A stretch of 64,000 bases of DNA from the NCBI RefSeq assembly GCF_000772105.1, contig NZ_CP009354.1:2170001-2234000 (forward strand), in the 5' to 3' direction. Below, one piece after another: positions 55,866 through 64,000 of the stretch. The DNA is from Vibrio tubiashii ATCC 19109. GTDB taxonomy: Bacteria > Pseudomonadota > Gammaproteobacteria > Enterobacterales > Vibrionaceae. The stretch's first letter is position 1, and each line of letters opens with the position of its first letter. A model generated the notes under the pieces. The model had not been told where the DNA came from. It did not search any database and saw nothing but the letters and a program-made list of their open reading frames with translations. The position numbers and the translations under genes were made by a program.

Positions 55866-58817
55866 ATGAAAAGAATGTTAATTAACGCAACTCAAAAAGA
55901 AGAGTTGCGTGTTGCTTTGGTTGATGGTCAGCGCTTATATGATTTGGATATCGAAAGCCCTGGACATGAATCTAAAAAAGCAAATATCTACAAAGGACGT
56001 ATCACACGCATCGAACCAAGCCTAGAAGCGGCTTTTGTTGACTACGGTGCAGAAAGACACGGTTTCCTCCCTCTTAAAGAAATTGCCCGCGAATACTTTC
56101 CTGAAGGTTACACCTACCAAGGCCGTCCTAGCATTAAAGAAGTGCTAACTGAAGGCCAAGAAGTAATCGTACAAGTTGAGAAAGAAGAACGTGGTAGTAA
56201 GGGCGCAGCTCTAACTACGTTTATTTCTCTTGCGGGTAGTTACCTTGTTCTTATGCCTAACAACCCTCGTGCCGGTGGTATTTCTCGCCGTATCGAAGGC
56301 GACGAGCGTACTCAACTTAAGGCAGCTCTAAGCACATTAGAACTACCTCAAGGTATGGGTTTGATCGTACGTACTGCAGGTGTTGGTAAAAGTGCTGAAG
56401 AGCTAGAGTGGGATTTAAACGTACTTCTGAACCACTGGGGCGCAATCAAGCAAGCTTCTGACTCAAACGCTGCACCTTTCTTGATTCACCAAGAAAGTAA
56501 CGTGATTGTTCGTGCAATTCGTGACTACCTACGTCGCGATATTGGCGAAATCCTTATCGACAGCAATACAATTTACGAGCGCGCACTAGACCATATCCGC
56601 CTAGTTCGTCCTGATTTTGTAAGCCGTGTTAAGAAATACGATGGTGAAGTGCCGCTGTTTAGCCACTACCAGATTGAAAGTCAGATCGAATCTGCGTTCC
56701 AACGCGAAGTTCGTCTGCCTTCTGGTGGTTCTATCGTTATTGACCCAACAGAAGCCCTGACTTCTATCGATATCAACTCTGCCCGTGCAACTAAGGGTGG
56801 CGATATCGAGGAAACCGCTTTAAACACTAACCTAGAAGCAGCAGAAGAAATTGCACGTCAACTTCGCCTGCGTGACTTAGGTGGTCTTGTGGTTATCGAC
56901 TTCATCGATATGACGCCAGTTCGTCACCAACGTGAAGTTGAAAACCGCTTACGTGATTCTGTTCGTATGGATCGCGCTAGAGTACAAATTGGTCGAATTT
57001 CTCGTTTTGGCCTTTTAGAAATGTCTCGTCAGCGTCTAAGTCCATCACTGGCAGAAGCAAGTCACCACATCTGTCCGCGTTGTAGTGGTACGGGTGTTGT
57101 TCGTGACAACGAATCTCTGGCACTTTCTGTACTTCGCCTAATCGAAGAAGAAGCGCTAAAAGACAACACAGCTCAAGTTCTTGCAGTTGTGCCTGTCCCT
57201 ATTGCTTCTTACCTACTTAACGAAAAGCGTCGTTCAATCAATCACATTGAGCGTATCCAAGAAGTTAAGATCACGGTTGTGCCAAACTCAGACATGGAAA
57301 CACCGCATTTCGATGTAATTCGTGTCCGTGAAGGTGAAGAGTTTGACCTACTTTCTTACCTACTTCCTAAAAAGCTTGATGCGATGAAGGAAGCTGAAGG
57401 TAAAGAGGTAGCGGTTGAAACTGAAGCCAAACCTAAGAAGATTGAAGAGCCAGCTCTAAAAGGCTTTGCGTCTCCAAGCAACTCTGCTCCAGCGCCGGCT
57501 AAACCAGCGCCGAAAGCACCAGAGAAGAAGAAAGAATCACAAGAACCTCAAGAAGGTCTTGTAAGTCGCTTCTTCAAAGCTCTAGGTGGCTTCCTATTTG
57601 GTTCTGCCAAAGAAGAAGAGAAGCAAGAAGAGCAAAAACCTAAAGAGCGTAAAGAAGGTAACCGTAACAACCGCAATCGTCGCAACCGTAACGATAACCG
57701 CCGTCGTGGCAATCGTGACAACCGCAACGATAACCGTGAAGACAAACGCGATAACAAGCGTAAGAACACACGTGATGAAGCGGCAACGGAAGCGAAACCT
57801 AACGAACGTAAGCAGCAGAATCGCAAACCTAAGCAAGATCGCCGTAATAAGCGTGACGAAGCTAAACCGAGTAAGGTAGCTGAAGAAGGTCTTAAGTTAG
57901 CGGCTGACGCTCAGCAAGGCGACAAACCTGAAGCACGCAAAGAGCGCGCAGAAGAGAAAGCGGCAAAAGTTAAAGAGCGCCGTCAACGTCGCAAGCTGTC
58001 TAAGCAGGTTCGAGTTAAAGACCAAGCTGCAAAAGCTCAAGCGGATGAAGAAGCGAAGCAAGTTGCAGTAGAAGCTAAAGCAGACGCGGTTGAAGAAAAA
58101 GCACTGAATACTGAAGCGGATAACGCTGAAGAACAGCCGAAGCAACGCCGCAACCGTCGTTCTCCACGTCACCTACGTGCAAGTGGTCAACGTCGCCGTC
58201 GTGGTCGTGATCGTCGCCCTAACCCATTCCGTCTACGTAAAGGTGGTGTTGCATCTCCTGAAATGGCGATGGGTAAAGTGATGCCAAGTTACGGTATTAC
58301 TAAACCAGCACCGAAGCAGCAATCAAAAGCTGACAAGGTAGAAGCGCCTGTAGAGACGACAGTGACTTCATTGGGTGGTTTTGCATGTCCAGAAATGGCG
58401 ATGGGTAAAGTGATTGTCCGTCGTGAGCAGCCTATCATTGAAGAGCCTGTACAAGAAACTGTAGCGGCAACTCAACCTGAACAGGTAGAAGTACCACAAG
58501 CGGCAGTTGTCTCAGAACCTGTTGCAGCGGTAGCTGAAACCGTTGAGCAACCAGTTCAAGCTGAAGTTAAAGTTGAAGCAACTGACGTTAAGCAGCCGAC
58601 TGAAGAAGTAAAAGCTGAAACTTCAGACATTGTTGTTGCGCCAAGCTTTAAAGGTCACGCGTCTGCCGCTATGGCAAAAGCGCCTGGTAGCACAGAGATG
58701 AAAGAGATCACTGTAATAGCAGCTCCGTTTAAAGCGCAGCGTTACGAGTCGCGCGGCGCTGGTAGCCAAGTCGCTCGCAACCAAGCTGGTGCAGCAATGA
58801 CTAAACCTCAGTTTTAG
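55866..58817 (+). CDS. rne: ribonuclease E
   Basis: Essential endoribonuclease and scaffold of the RNA degradosome, 983 aa. Residues 1-about 530 are the catalytic half: the S1 domain ([31 protein letters not shown]), the 5' sensor and DNase-like domain with catalytic aspartates in SIDINSA (near 303) and [11 protein letters not shown] (near 346), and the zinc link CPRCSGTG. The C-terminal half is disordered, with arginine-rich tracts ([11 protein letters not shown] near 600) and four copies of a short G-x-A-S/C motif. A membrane-anchor helix, [15 protein letters not shown], lies near 562. Confidence 0.96.
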   Translation: MKRMLINATQKEELRVALVDGQRLYDLDIESPGHESKKANIYKGRITRIEPSLEAAFVDYGAERHGFLPLKEIAREYFPEGYTYQGRPSIKEVLTEGQEVIVQVEKEERGSKGAALTTFISLAGSYLVLMPNNPRAGGISRRIEGDERTQLKAALSTLELPQGMGLIVRTAGVGKSAEELEWDLNVLLNHWGAIKQASDSNAAPFLIHQESNVIVRAIRDYLRRDIGEILIDSNTIYERALDHIRLVRPDFVSRVKKYDGEVPLFSHYQIESQIESAFQREVRLPSGGSIVIDPTEALTSIDINSARATKGGDIEETALNTNLEAAEEIARQLRLRDLGGLVVIDFIDMTPVRHQREVENRLRDSVRMDRARVQIGRISRFGLLEMSRQRLSPSLAEASHHICPRCSGTGVVRDNESLALSVLRLIEEEALKDNTAQVLAVVPVPIASYLLNEKRRSINHIERIQEVKITVVPNSDMETPHFDVIRVREGEEFDLLSYLLPKKLDAMKEAEGKEVAVETEAKPKKIEEPALKGFASPSNSAPAPAKPAPKAPEKKKESQEPQEGLVSRFFKALGGFLFGSAKEEEKQEEQKPKERKEGNRNNRNRRNRNDNRRRGNRDNRNDNREDKRDNKRKNTRDEAATEAKPNERKQQNRKPKQDRRNKRDEAKPSKVAEEGLKLAADAQQGDKPEARKERAEEKAAKVKERRQRRKLSKQVRVKDQAAKAQADEEAKQVAVEAKADAVEEKALNTEADNAEEQPKQRRNRRSPRHLRASGQRRRRGRDRRPNPFRLRKGGVASPEMAMGKVMPSYGITKPAPKQQSKADKVEAPVETTVTSLGGFACPEMAMGKVIVRREQPIIEEPVQETVAATQPEQVEVPQAAVVSEPVAAVAETVEQPVQAEVKVEATDVKQPTEEVKAETSDIVVAPSFKGHASAAMAKAPGSTEMKEITVIAAPFKAQRYESRGAGSQVARNQAGAAMTKPQF

Positions 58818-58835
58818 CCATTCGCTTTTCGAATA

Positions 58836-58867
58836 AAAACAGCCTCCTCGTGAGGCTGTTTTTTTAT
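58836..58867 (+). terminator. terminator of rne
   Basis: An 11-bp stem (AAAACAGCCTC, 58836-58846; GAGGCTGTTTT, 58852-58862) followed by a T run. Confidence 0.92.
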
Positions 58868-59115
58868 GTCTATTTAAAACAATTAAGTAAACACACCGTT
58901 ATCACGCTGCTAGTTATATTGAGAGCAATTATTTGTCACAAATATTAGTCAATACCTGTATCAATCTTGAACTTAATCACACTTTTCGGTAGCATGCGCC
59001 GACTCGATCTGAATTGTTGAATTTGGTCTTTCTGCTCTTTTACATTGCATTTTTGCCCGGTGGGGACTAAATACAATTCAGAATACTTTTAAACACTTAG
59101 CCAAACTGAGCAAAT

Positions 59116-60675
59116 ATGTTTGAATTTCCCCAATTTTCTAAACACTCTGTGAAGAACGATGTGTTGTCAGGTTTGACCGTTGCACTCGCTCTTGTCCCTG
59201 AAGCCGTCGCTTTTGCCTTCGTTGCTGGCGTTGACCCTATGGTTGGTCTTTACGCTGCATTTATTGTAGGTTTGATTACCTCAATCTTCGGTGGTCGCCC
59301 TGGTATGATTTCAGGTGCGACGGGTGCCATGGCTGTTGTTATGGTGTCACTGGTTGCTTCACATGGCGTACAGTACCTGTTTGCCGCAATTATGCTGGCG
59401 GGTATCCTCCAGATAGCTGCAGGCATATTCAAACTGGGTAAATTCATCCGTATCGTGCCTCATCCAGTTATGATTGGCTTCGTTAACGGCTTAGCGATCG
59501 TTATTTTCCTCGCTCAGTTAGGCCAATTTAAGGCACCGGACTTAACTGGCGCATTAACATGGCTACCAGCAGACCAAATGATGCTAATGCTTGGTCTCGT
59601 TGCTTTAACCATGGCAATCATTCACTTTTTACCTAAGTTCACCACTGCTGTACCGTCATCTCTTGTGGCTATCGTAACTGTCACTGCGCTAGTGGTTGGT
59701 TTAGATCTAGAAACTCGTACAGTAGTTGACTTCCTACGCACTATGTCAGGTGACGAAGCAGCAACACTTGCGGGTTCATTACCGACGTTCTCTATCCCTA
59801 CCGTTCCACTAACACTAGAAACGCTACAGATCATTCTTCCGTACGCGATTATTCTTGCTGCAATCGGTTTAATTGAGTCTCTATTGACTCTAACGGTGCT
59901 TGATGAAATGACTAACACTCGTGGTCAATCGAACCGCGAATGTATCGGTCAGGGTATGGCAAACATGACGTGTTCTGTGTTTGGCGCTATGGGTGGTTGT
60001 GCGATGATTGGTCAGTCGATGATCAACGTAAACTCAGGTGGTCGTGGTCGTCTATCTGGTATCGTTGCTGCTGTGGCACTACTGATGTTTATCTTGTTTG
60101 CTTCATCGCTGATAGAAATGATCCCTCTGGCAGCACTAGTGGGCGTCATGTTCATGGTCGTGATTGGTACCTTTGAGTGGGCAACATTCAAATTGGCTCG
60201 CCGCGTACCAAAACAAGATTTCTTCGTTATTGTTCTAGTAACAGTAGTGACAGTTCTTACTGACCTTGCGATTGCGGTATTCGTTGGTGTTATCGCCTCT
60301 GCACTTATGTTTGCATGGCAACACGCTAAGCACATCTACGCTGATACCAGCATCAATGAAGAAGGCTCAAAAGAGTACAAAATTCACGGTCCTGTTTTCT
60401 TCGGCTCAGTGGCTAACTTCCTAGAGATCTTCGACGCACACGAAGACCCAAGCGATGTGATTGTCGATTTCGCTGACTCTCGTGTGACTGACCACTCAGC
60501 CATTGAAGCAATCGAAACGCTTGCTGAGCGCTACTCAGCTCAAGGTAAGACACTTCACTTGCGTCACCTAAGCCCAGACTGTCGTAAACTACTCGACAAA
60601 GCAGGCAGCTTAGTAGAAATTAACGTTAAAGAAGATCCAAGCTACAAGGTAGCGACCGACGTTCTGGCGGGTTAA
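59116..60675 (+). CDS. SulP-family anion transporter with STAS domain
   Basis: A 519-aa inner-membrane anion transporter. The first part (about 1-395) has SulP signatures [34 protein letters not shown] and [13 protein letters not shown], with about 12-14 membrane segments. The C-terminal STAS domain (about 410-515) contains [19 protein letters not shown]. Substrate could be sulfate, bicarbonate or another anion; the motif [11 protein letters not shown] is common in Vibrio members annotated only as SulP. It is monocistronic with a terminator. Confidence 0.9.
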   Translation: MFEFPQFSKHSVKNDVLSGLTVALALVPEAVAFAFVAGVDPMVGLYAAFIVGLITSIFGGRPGMISGATGAMAVVMVSLVASHGVQYLFAAIMLAGILQIAAGIFKLGKFIRIVPHPVMIGFVNGLAIVIFLAQLGQFKAPDLTGALTWLPADQMMLMLGLVALTMAIIHFLPKFTTAVPSSLVAIVTVTALVVGLDLETRTVVDFLRTMSGDEAATLAGSLPTFSIPTVPLTLETLQIILPYAIILAAIGLIESLLTLTVLDEMTNTRGQSNRECIGQGMANMTCSVFGAMGGCAMIGQSMINVNSGGRGRLSGIVAAVALLMFILFASSLIEMIPLAALVGVMFMVVIGTFEWATFKLARRVPKQDFFVIVLVTVVTVLTDLAIAVFVGVIASALMFAWQHAKHIYADTSINEEGSKEYKIHGPVFFGSVANFLEIFDAHEDPSDVIVDFADSRVTDHSAIEAIETLAERYSAQGKTLHLRHLSPDCRKLLDKAGSLVEINVKEDPSYKVATDVLAG

Positions 60676-60689
60676 TTAAACCGAATATA

Positions 60690-60720
60690 AAACGGGCTTC
60701 CAATTGGAAGCCCGTTTTTG
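60690..60720. terminator. bidirectional terminator between sulP and rnd
   Basis: A perfect 12-bp stem (AAACGGGCTTCC, 60690-60701; GGAAGCCCGTTT, 60706-60717) between convergent genes. Confidence 0.9.
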
Positions 60721-60724
60721 TTTT

Positions 60725-61840
60725 CTAGAGAAGCTTATTTAGTTTTTCACCAAACAGCTCTAATCGCCAGCTTTGCATCACATCAGGTAGCTTGGCGGGA
60801 TCTCTGTCCTTTTTCCACACCCAACTCATTAGCTGATTAAGCTGCTTCTTAGAGGCTAGAAACTCAGTAGCTAATCCACTAGCCTGCGAAACGCGTTTTA
60901 CTTCATCTTTCAACACTTTGAATTTCTGTTTGTAACCCGGCATATCCATAAGGCGTTCAATCTTCTCTGGATACTCGTCGACGGGTGTCTTCTTGGCCGA
61001 TTTTACAATTGAGATAATACGTGCGCTGTGACGCTGTACCGAGCGGTAATCCATCCCTTCTTGTTCCATCTGGCTATGGTTTTGAATACCCAGACGCGCC
61101 ACAGTGAGTAGGTCGTTTTCTTTAAAGATAAAGTTAAGTGCTAGATCTCGACGCAATGCTTCTTTCAAACGCCATGTAGCCAAAGGCTTAAGAATTGAAA
61201 GCTCTTTTGGTTTAAGTTGCCAAGCGCCCTTCACATCAAGATACGCCATCTCTAGGTTGACAGTTTTAATGCGTTTGGAAGCGAGTAAATCACTCTCTTG
61301 CTGCGCGGCATCCCACCAGCCAGCTTGAGTAATTTTCTCAAATAACTGCTCATACAAAGGCTGTAAGTAATAAACATCTGCGGCTGCATATTCTAGCTGT
61401 TTGTCTGTGAGTGGGCGCGCCAACCAATCGGTACGAGACTCACTCTTATCTAGCTCAACACCTAAATAGCTTTCGACTAAAGCGGCAAAACCTGTCGATA
61501 AACCATGGCCAAGGAAAGCAGCCATAAGTTGGGTGTCGACCATAGGATATGGCAAGCACTCAAAGCTGTTATGGAACACTTCCAAGTCTTCACCGCAGGC
61601 ATGAAGCACCTTAAGTACAGACGTATCTTTAAGCAGCTCAACAAACGGAGCCATGTCTTCTATTACCGTTGGATCGATAAGAGAAAGGTTCTGTCCATCA
61701 AAGAGCTGGATAAGGCCAAGCTGTGGATAGTATGTACGGGTACGGACAAACTCTGTATCCAACATAACAACATCAGCTTGTCGTGCACTTTGACAAACGG
61801 TATCGAGCTGCGCCGTTTGAGTAATAATCTGATAATTCAC
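60725..61840 (-). CDS. rnd: ribonuclease D
   Basis: 3'-to-5' exoribonuclease that trims tRNA and other small RNAs. The 371-aa protein has the DEDD motifs VVMLDTEFVRTRTYYP, HACGEDLEVFHN and YAAADVYYLQPLY, followed by HRDC domains (about 205-285). The frame extends 78 bases upstream, but the GTG at 61840 gives the family start NYQIITQTAQL. GAGAAG lies a few bases before it. Confidence 0.94.
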   Translation of the reverse strand: MNYQIITQTAQLDTVCQSARQADVVMLDTEFVRTRTYYPQLGLIQLFDGQNLSLIDPTVIEDMAPFVELLKDTSVLKVLHACGEDLEVFHNSFECLPYPMVDTQLMAAFLGHGLSTGFAALVESYLGVELDKSESRTDWLARPLTDKQLEYAAADVYYLQPLYEQLFEKITQAGWWDAAQQESDLLASKRIKTVNLEMAYLDVKGAWQLKPKELSILKPLATWRLKEALRRDLALNFIFKENDLLTVARLGIQNHSQMEQEGMDYRSVQRHSARIISIVKSAKKTPVDEYPEKIERLMDMPGYKQKFKVLKDEVKRVSQASGLATEFLASKKQLNQLMSWVWKKDRDPAKLPDVMQSWRLELFGEKLNKLL

Positions 61841-61943
61841 TAACTTCTCACCATGAGCGATTTCTTGCGGCCATAAAAAATGCCGACTGGATATAGTCGG
61901 CATTCTACCATCAAACATTTAACTGTGCTTAACTCTCATCGAG

Positions 61944-63632
61944 TTACTTTGACTTAGCTAGGTTTGCGTCATTTTCTTCACGCAATACACGGCGTAGGAT
62001 CTTGCCTACATTGGTCTTTGGTAAGTCATCTTTAAACTCAACGATTTTTGGCACCTTGTAGCCTGTTAAATGTTCGCGACAGTGAGCAATAATCTCTTCT
62101 TTAGTTAAGCTAGGATCGCGCTTAACCACATAGATCTTAACCAGTTCACCCGACACTTCATGTGGCTGACCGATGGCTGCGACCTCTAGCACTTTACCAT
62201 GAAGCGCGACAACATCTTCTATCTCGTTTGGATAGACGTTGAAGCCAGAGACAAGAATCATATCTTTCTTACGATCAACAATGTGGATCAAGCCTTCATC
62301 GTCAAACTTAACAATATCACCCGTCGATAACCAACCTTCGGCATTGATCACCTCTTTGGTCGCTTCTGGGCGCTGCCAATAACCTTGCATAACTTGAGGT
62401 CCACGAACCTGAAGTTCACCGACTTCAGTATTTGCCACTGGATTACCCTCGTCATCAACAATACGAACTTCGGTAGAAGGAACCGGCAAGCCAATTGCTC
62501 CCGTGTAGTCAGTAAGATCGTACGGGTTACCTGTAACTAATGGAGAACATTCTGTTAGCCCGTAACCTTCAAGTAAGTGAATCCCTGTGGTCTTTTTCCA
62601 CTGTTCTGCGACTGCACGCTGCACAGCCATACCACCGCCCACAGAAAGTTTGAGTTTGCTGAAGTCGAGCTCTTGGAAATCTTCGTTGTTCACAAGTGCA
62701 TTAAACAGGGTATTAACGCCGGTAATTGCCGTAAACGGGTATTTCTGTAGCTCTTTAATAAAGCCAGGAATATCACGAGGGTTAGTGATCAGCAGGTTCT
62801 GCCCACCCATCTCAATAAACAGCAAACAGTTTACCGTCAGTGCAAACACATGATAGAGCGGTAATGCAGTAACAACCAGTTCACGACCTTCAGATAAAAC
62901 AGGGCCATAAGCGCCTTTTGCTTGTAAAACGTTAGCAATCATATTGCGATGAGTCAGAATCGCACCTTTTGCGACCCCTGTTGTGCCACCGGTGTACTGC
63001 AAGAAGGCGATATCATCACCAGACATGAAAGGCTTCACATACTGTAGACGACGACCATTGTGAAGTGCCTTACGCATGGAGATTGCGCCAGGTAGGTCAT
63101 ACTTAGGCACCATGCCTTTAACATACTTAACGACGAAGTCGACCAAAGTACCTTTTGCACGAGGTAACATCTGCCCGAGACTGGTTAACACCACATGTTT
63201 AACAGGCGTGTTATCAACAACTTGTTCAAGCGTATTGGCAAAATTCGATACGATAACAATCGCTTTTGCGCCGGAGTCATTTAGCTGATGCTCTAGCTCA
63301 CGCGGGGTGTATAGCGGATTCACGTTGACCGCAATTAACCCTGCACGTAGCACACCAAACAAGGCAACTGGATATTGCAGCAGATTAGGCATCATCAAAG
63401 CGACACGATCACCCTTTTGTAACTTCAGTTCATTTTGCAAGTAAGCTGCAAACGCTCGGCTACGCTCTTCCAGTTTGCGAAATGTCATCACCGAGCCCAT
63501 GTTCATAAAAGCAGGCTGGTCGGCATACTTTTGAACTGACTGTTCAAACATTTCCACTAATGATGGGTATTGATCTGGGTCGATATGCTCTGGCACATCT
63601 TCTGGATAGCGTGATAACCAAGGTTTATCCAC
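61944..63632 (-). CDS. fadD: long-chain fatty-acid--CoA ligase
   Basis: Activates imported long-chain fatty acids to acyl-CoA for beta-oxidation or reuse. The 562-aa adenylating enzyme has the P-loop [29 protein letters not shown], and the fatty-acid signature [25 protein letters not shown], with the C-terminal lysine in [12 protein letters not shown]. The GTG at 63632, with GAGGAG before it, gives the E. coli-like start ([20 protein letters not shown]); 108 further bases are open upstream. It lies downstream of a hydrolase gene in the same direction. Confidence 0.95.
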   Translation of the reverse strand: MDKPWLSRYPEDVPEHIDPDQYPSLVEMFEQSVQKYADQPAFMNMGSVMTFRKLEERSRAFAAYLQNELKLQKGDRVALMMPNLLQYPVALFGVLRAGLIAVNVNPLYTPRELEHQLNDSGAKAIVIVSNFANTLEQVVDNTPVKHVVLTSLGQMLPRAKGTLVDFVVKYVKGMVPKYDLPGAISMRKALHNGRRLQYVKPFMSGDDIAFLQYTGGTTGVAKGAILTHRNMIANVLQAKGAYGPVLSEGRELVVTALPLYHVFALTVNCLLFIEMGGQNLLITNPRDIPGFIKELQKYPFTAITGVNTLFNALVNNEDFQELDFSKLKLSVGGGMAVQRAVAEQWKKTTGIHLLEGYGLTECSPLVTGNPYDLTDYTGAIGLPVPSTEVRIVDDEGNPVANTEVGELQVRGPQVMQGYWQRPEATKEVINAEGWLSTGDIVKFDDEGLIHIVDRKKDMILVSGFNVYPNEIEDVVALHGKVLEVAAIGQPHEVSGELVKIYVVKRDPSLTKEEIIAHCREHLTGYKVPKIVEFKDDLPKTNVGKILRRVLREENDANLAKSK

Positions 63633-63744
63633 GGTAAAACTCCTCGAAATTAACTGGCTGTCATCTGAGTGAAAAGCTCTATTTTCAACGTCGTCTATTA
63701 CAGCACAGGCGAAGCCCTTGAGCACGAAAGTCTCAAACACTTGT

Positions 63745-64000
63745 TTAAATTTTGTTAACTAAACCAAAAATTAGGTTAGATACTCTAGAAGGAGCTTGCA
63801 GATGACAGTGATGACCTCCTTCGATCATCTCAAAATGAGTGGAATCTGAAGCATCAAGCTGAAAAGACTGCAAATAAGAAAAGCCTTCGTTGCCTAGAAT
63901 GACAAGTTGTGGGCAAGTCACTTGTAGGCGAAAAGACTCGGCGTGTTCAAATGACATTCGATAAAGAGACTGGCTTTGCAGCTTTACATCGTGCCGCCAT
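63745..64000 (-). CDS. alpha/beta hydrolase, C-terminal part (5' end outside window)
   Basis: The frame is open to the right edge and ends at 63745; about 84 C-terminal residues are seen. [17 protein letters not shown] is typical of the cap region of alpha/beta hydrolases. [12 protein letters not shown] is the strand before the acid, and [15 protein letters not shown] holds the catalytic histidine. It is upstream of fadD on the same strand, 112 bp away, so a role in lipid or ester breakdown is possible but unproven. Confidence 0.75.
   Translation of the reverse strand, partial: WRHDVKLQSQSLYRMSFEHAESFRLQVTCPQLVILGNEGFSYLQSFQLDASDSTHFEMIEGGHHCHLQAPSRVSNLIFGLVNKI

Noticed and set aside
63640-63665. 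FadR operator upstream of fadD
   Set aside because: Only one half (AACTGG) matches the FadR consensus; the other half does not.

Overview
The window is about 64 kb of chromosome from a gammaproteobacterium, almost certainly a Vibrio. The evidence is the Vibrio-type order of housekeeping blocks (menFDHBCE; alaA-yfbR; cheV-mlc-pykA; ptsG, tatD-holB-tmk-mltG-pabC and fabF-acpP-fabG-fabD-fabH-plsX-rpmF-yceD; maf, rluC, rne), a rhombosortase, an adenine riboswitch for add like that of V. vulnificus, and ERIC-type intergenic elements. The species cannot be fixed from sequence alone. No rRNA, tRNA, CRISPR array, prophage or insertion sequence was seen.

Layout. 1-2.1 kb: a truncated DsdC-like LysR regulator divergent from an IIA-less NagE-type PTS permease. 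2.2-9.5 kb: the menaquinone operon menF-menD-menH-menB-menC-menE on the minus strand, with a palindromic repeat between menB and menC. 9.7-15.2 kb: alaA and yfbR, then a LysR regulator divergent from an EmrAB-type efflux pair. 15.3-20.8 kb: a dGTPase-like gene, adenosine deaminase (add) preceded by an adenine riboswitch and an ERIC-like element, a DTW-domain tRNA-modifying enzyme, rhombosortase and the RNA helicase rhlE. 21.0-26.3 kb: a carbohydrate-acid cluster (GntR regulator, ManD-like dehydratase, PTS EIIBC, KDG kinase, KDPG aldolase). 26.4-28.3 kb: sohB divergent from yciK. 28.4-33.6 kb: the LexA-controlled mutagenesis cassette imuA-imuB-dnaE2. 33.7-39.3 kb: cheV, the glucose repressor mlc, pykA, a patatin-like phospholipase and a 30-residue YnhF-type membrane protein. 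39.4-42.3 kb: two small outer-membrane proteins, a tandem-repeat/mini-hairpin element and ptsG. 42.7-46.9 kb: pabC-mltG-tmk-holB-tatD, with translationally coupled genes. 47.0-53.4 kb: the yceD-rpmF-plsX-fabH-fabD-fabG-acpP-fabF operon. 53.5-64 kb: maf, a second copy of the repeat element, rluC divergent from rne with a long leader, a SulP transporter, rnd, fadD and the end of an alpha/beta hydrolase.

How it works together. Three PTS permeases lie here and none carries a IIA domain, so all probably depend on a common EIIA-Glc; mlc and pykA add glucose control and lower glycolysis. The 21-26 kb cluster would turn a C6 aldonic acid into pyruvate and glyceraldehyde-3-phosphate by way of 2-keto-3-deoxygluconate. 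The fab operon joins ribosomal protein L32, rRNA accumulation and lipid synthesis in one transcript. The most unusual feature is upstream of add: the adenine aptamer is separated from its gene by a 138-bp ERIC-like element and a set of mutually exclusive hairpins.
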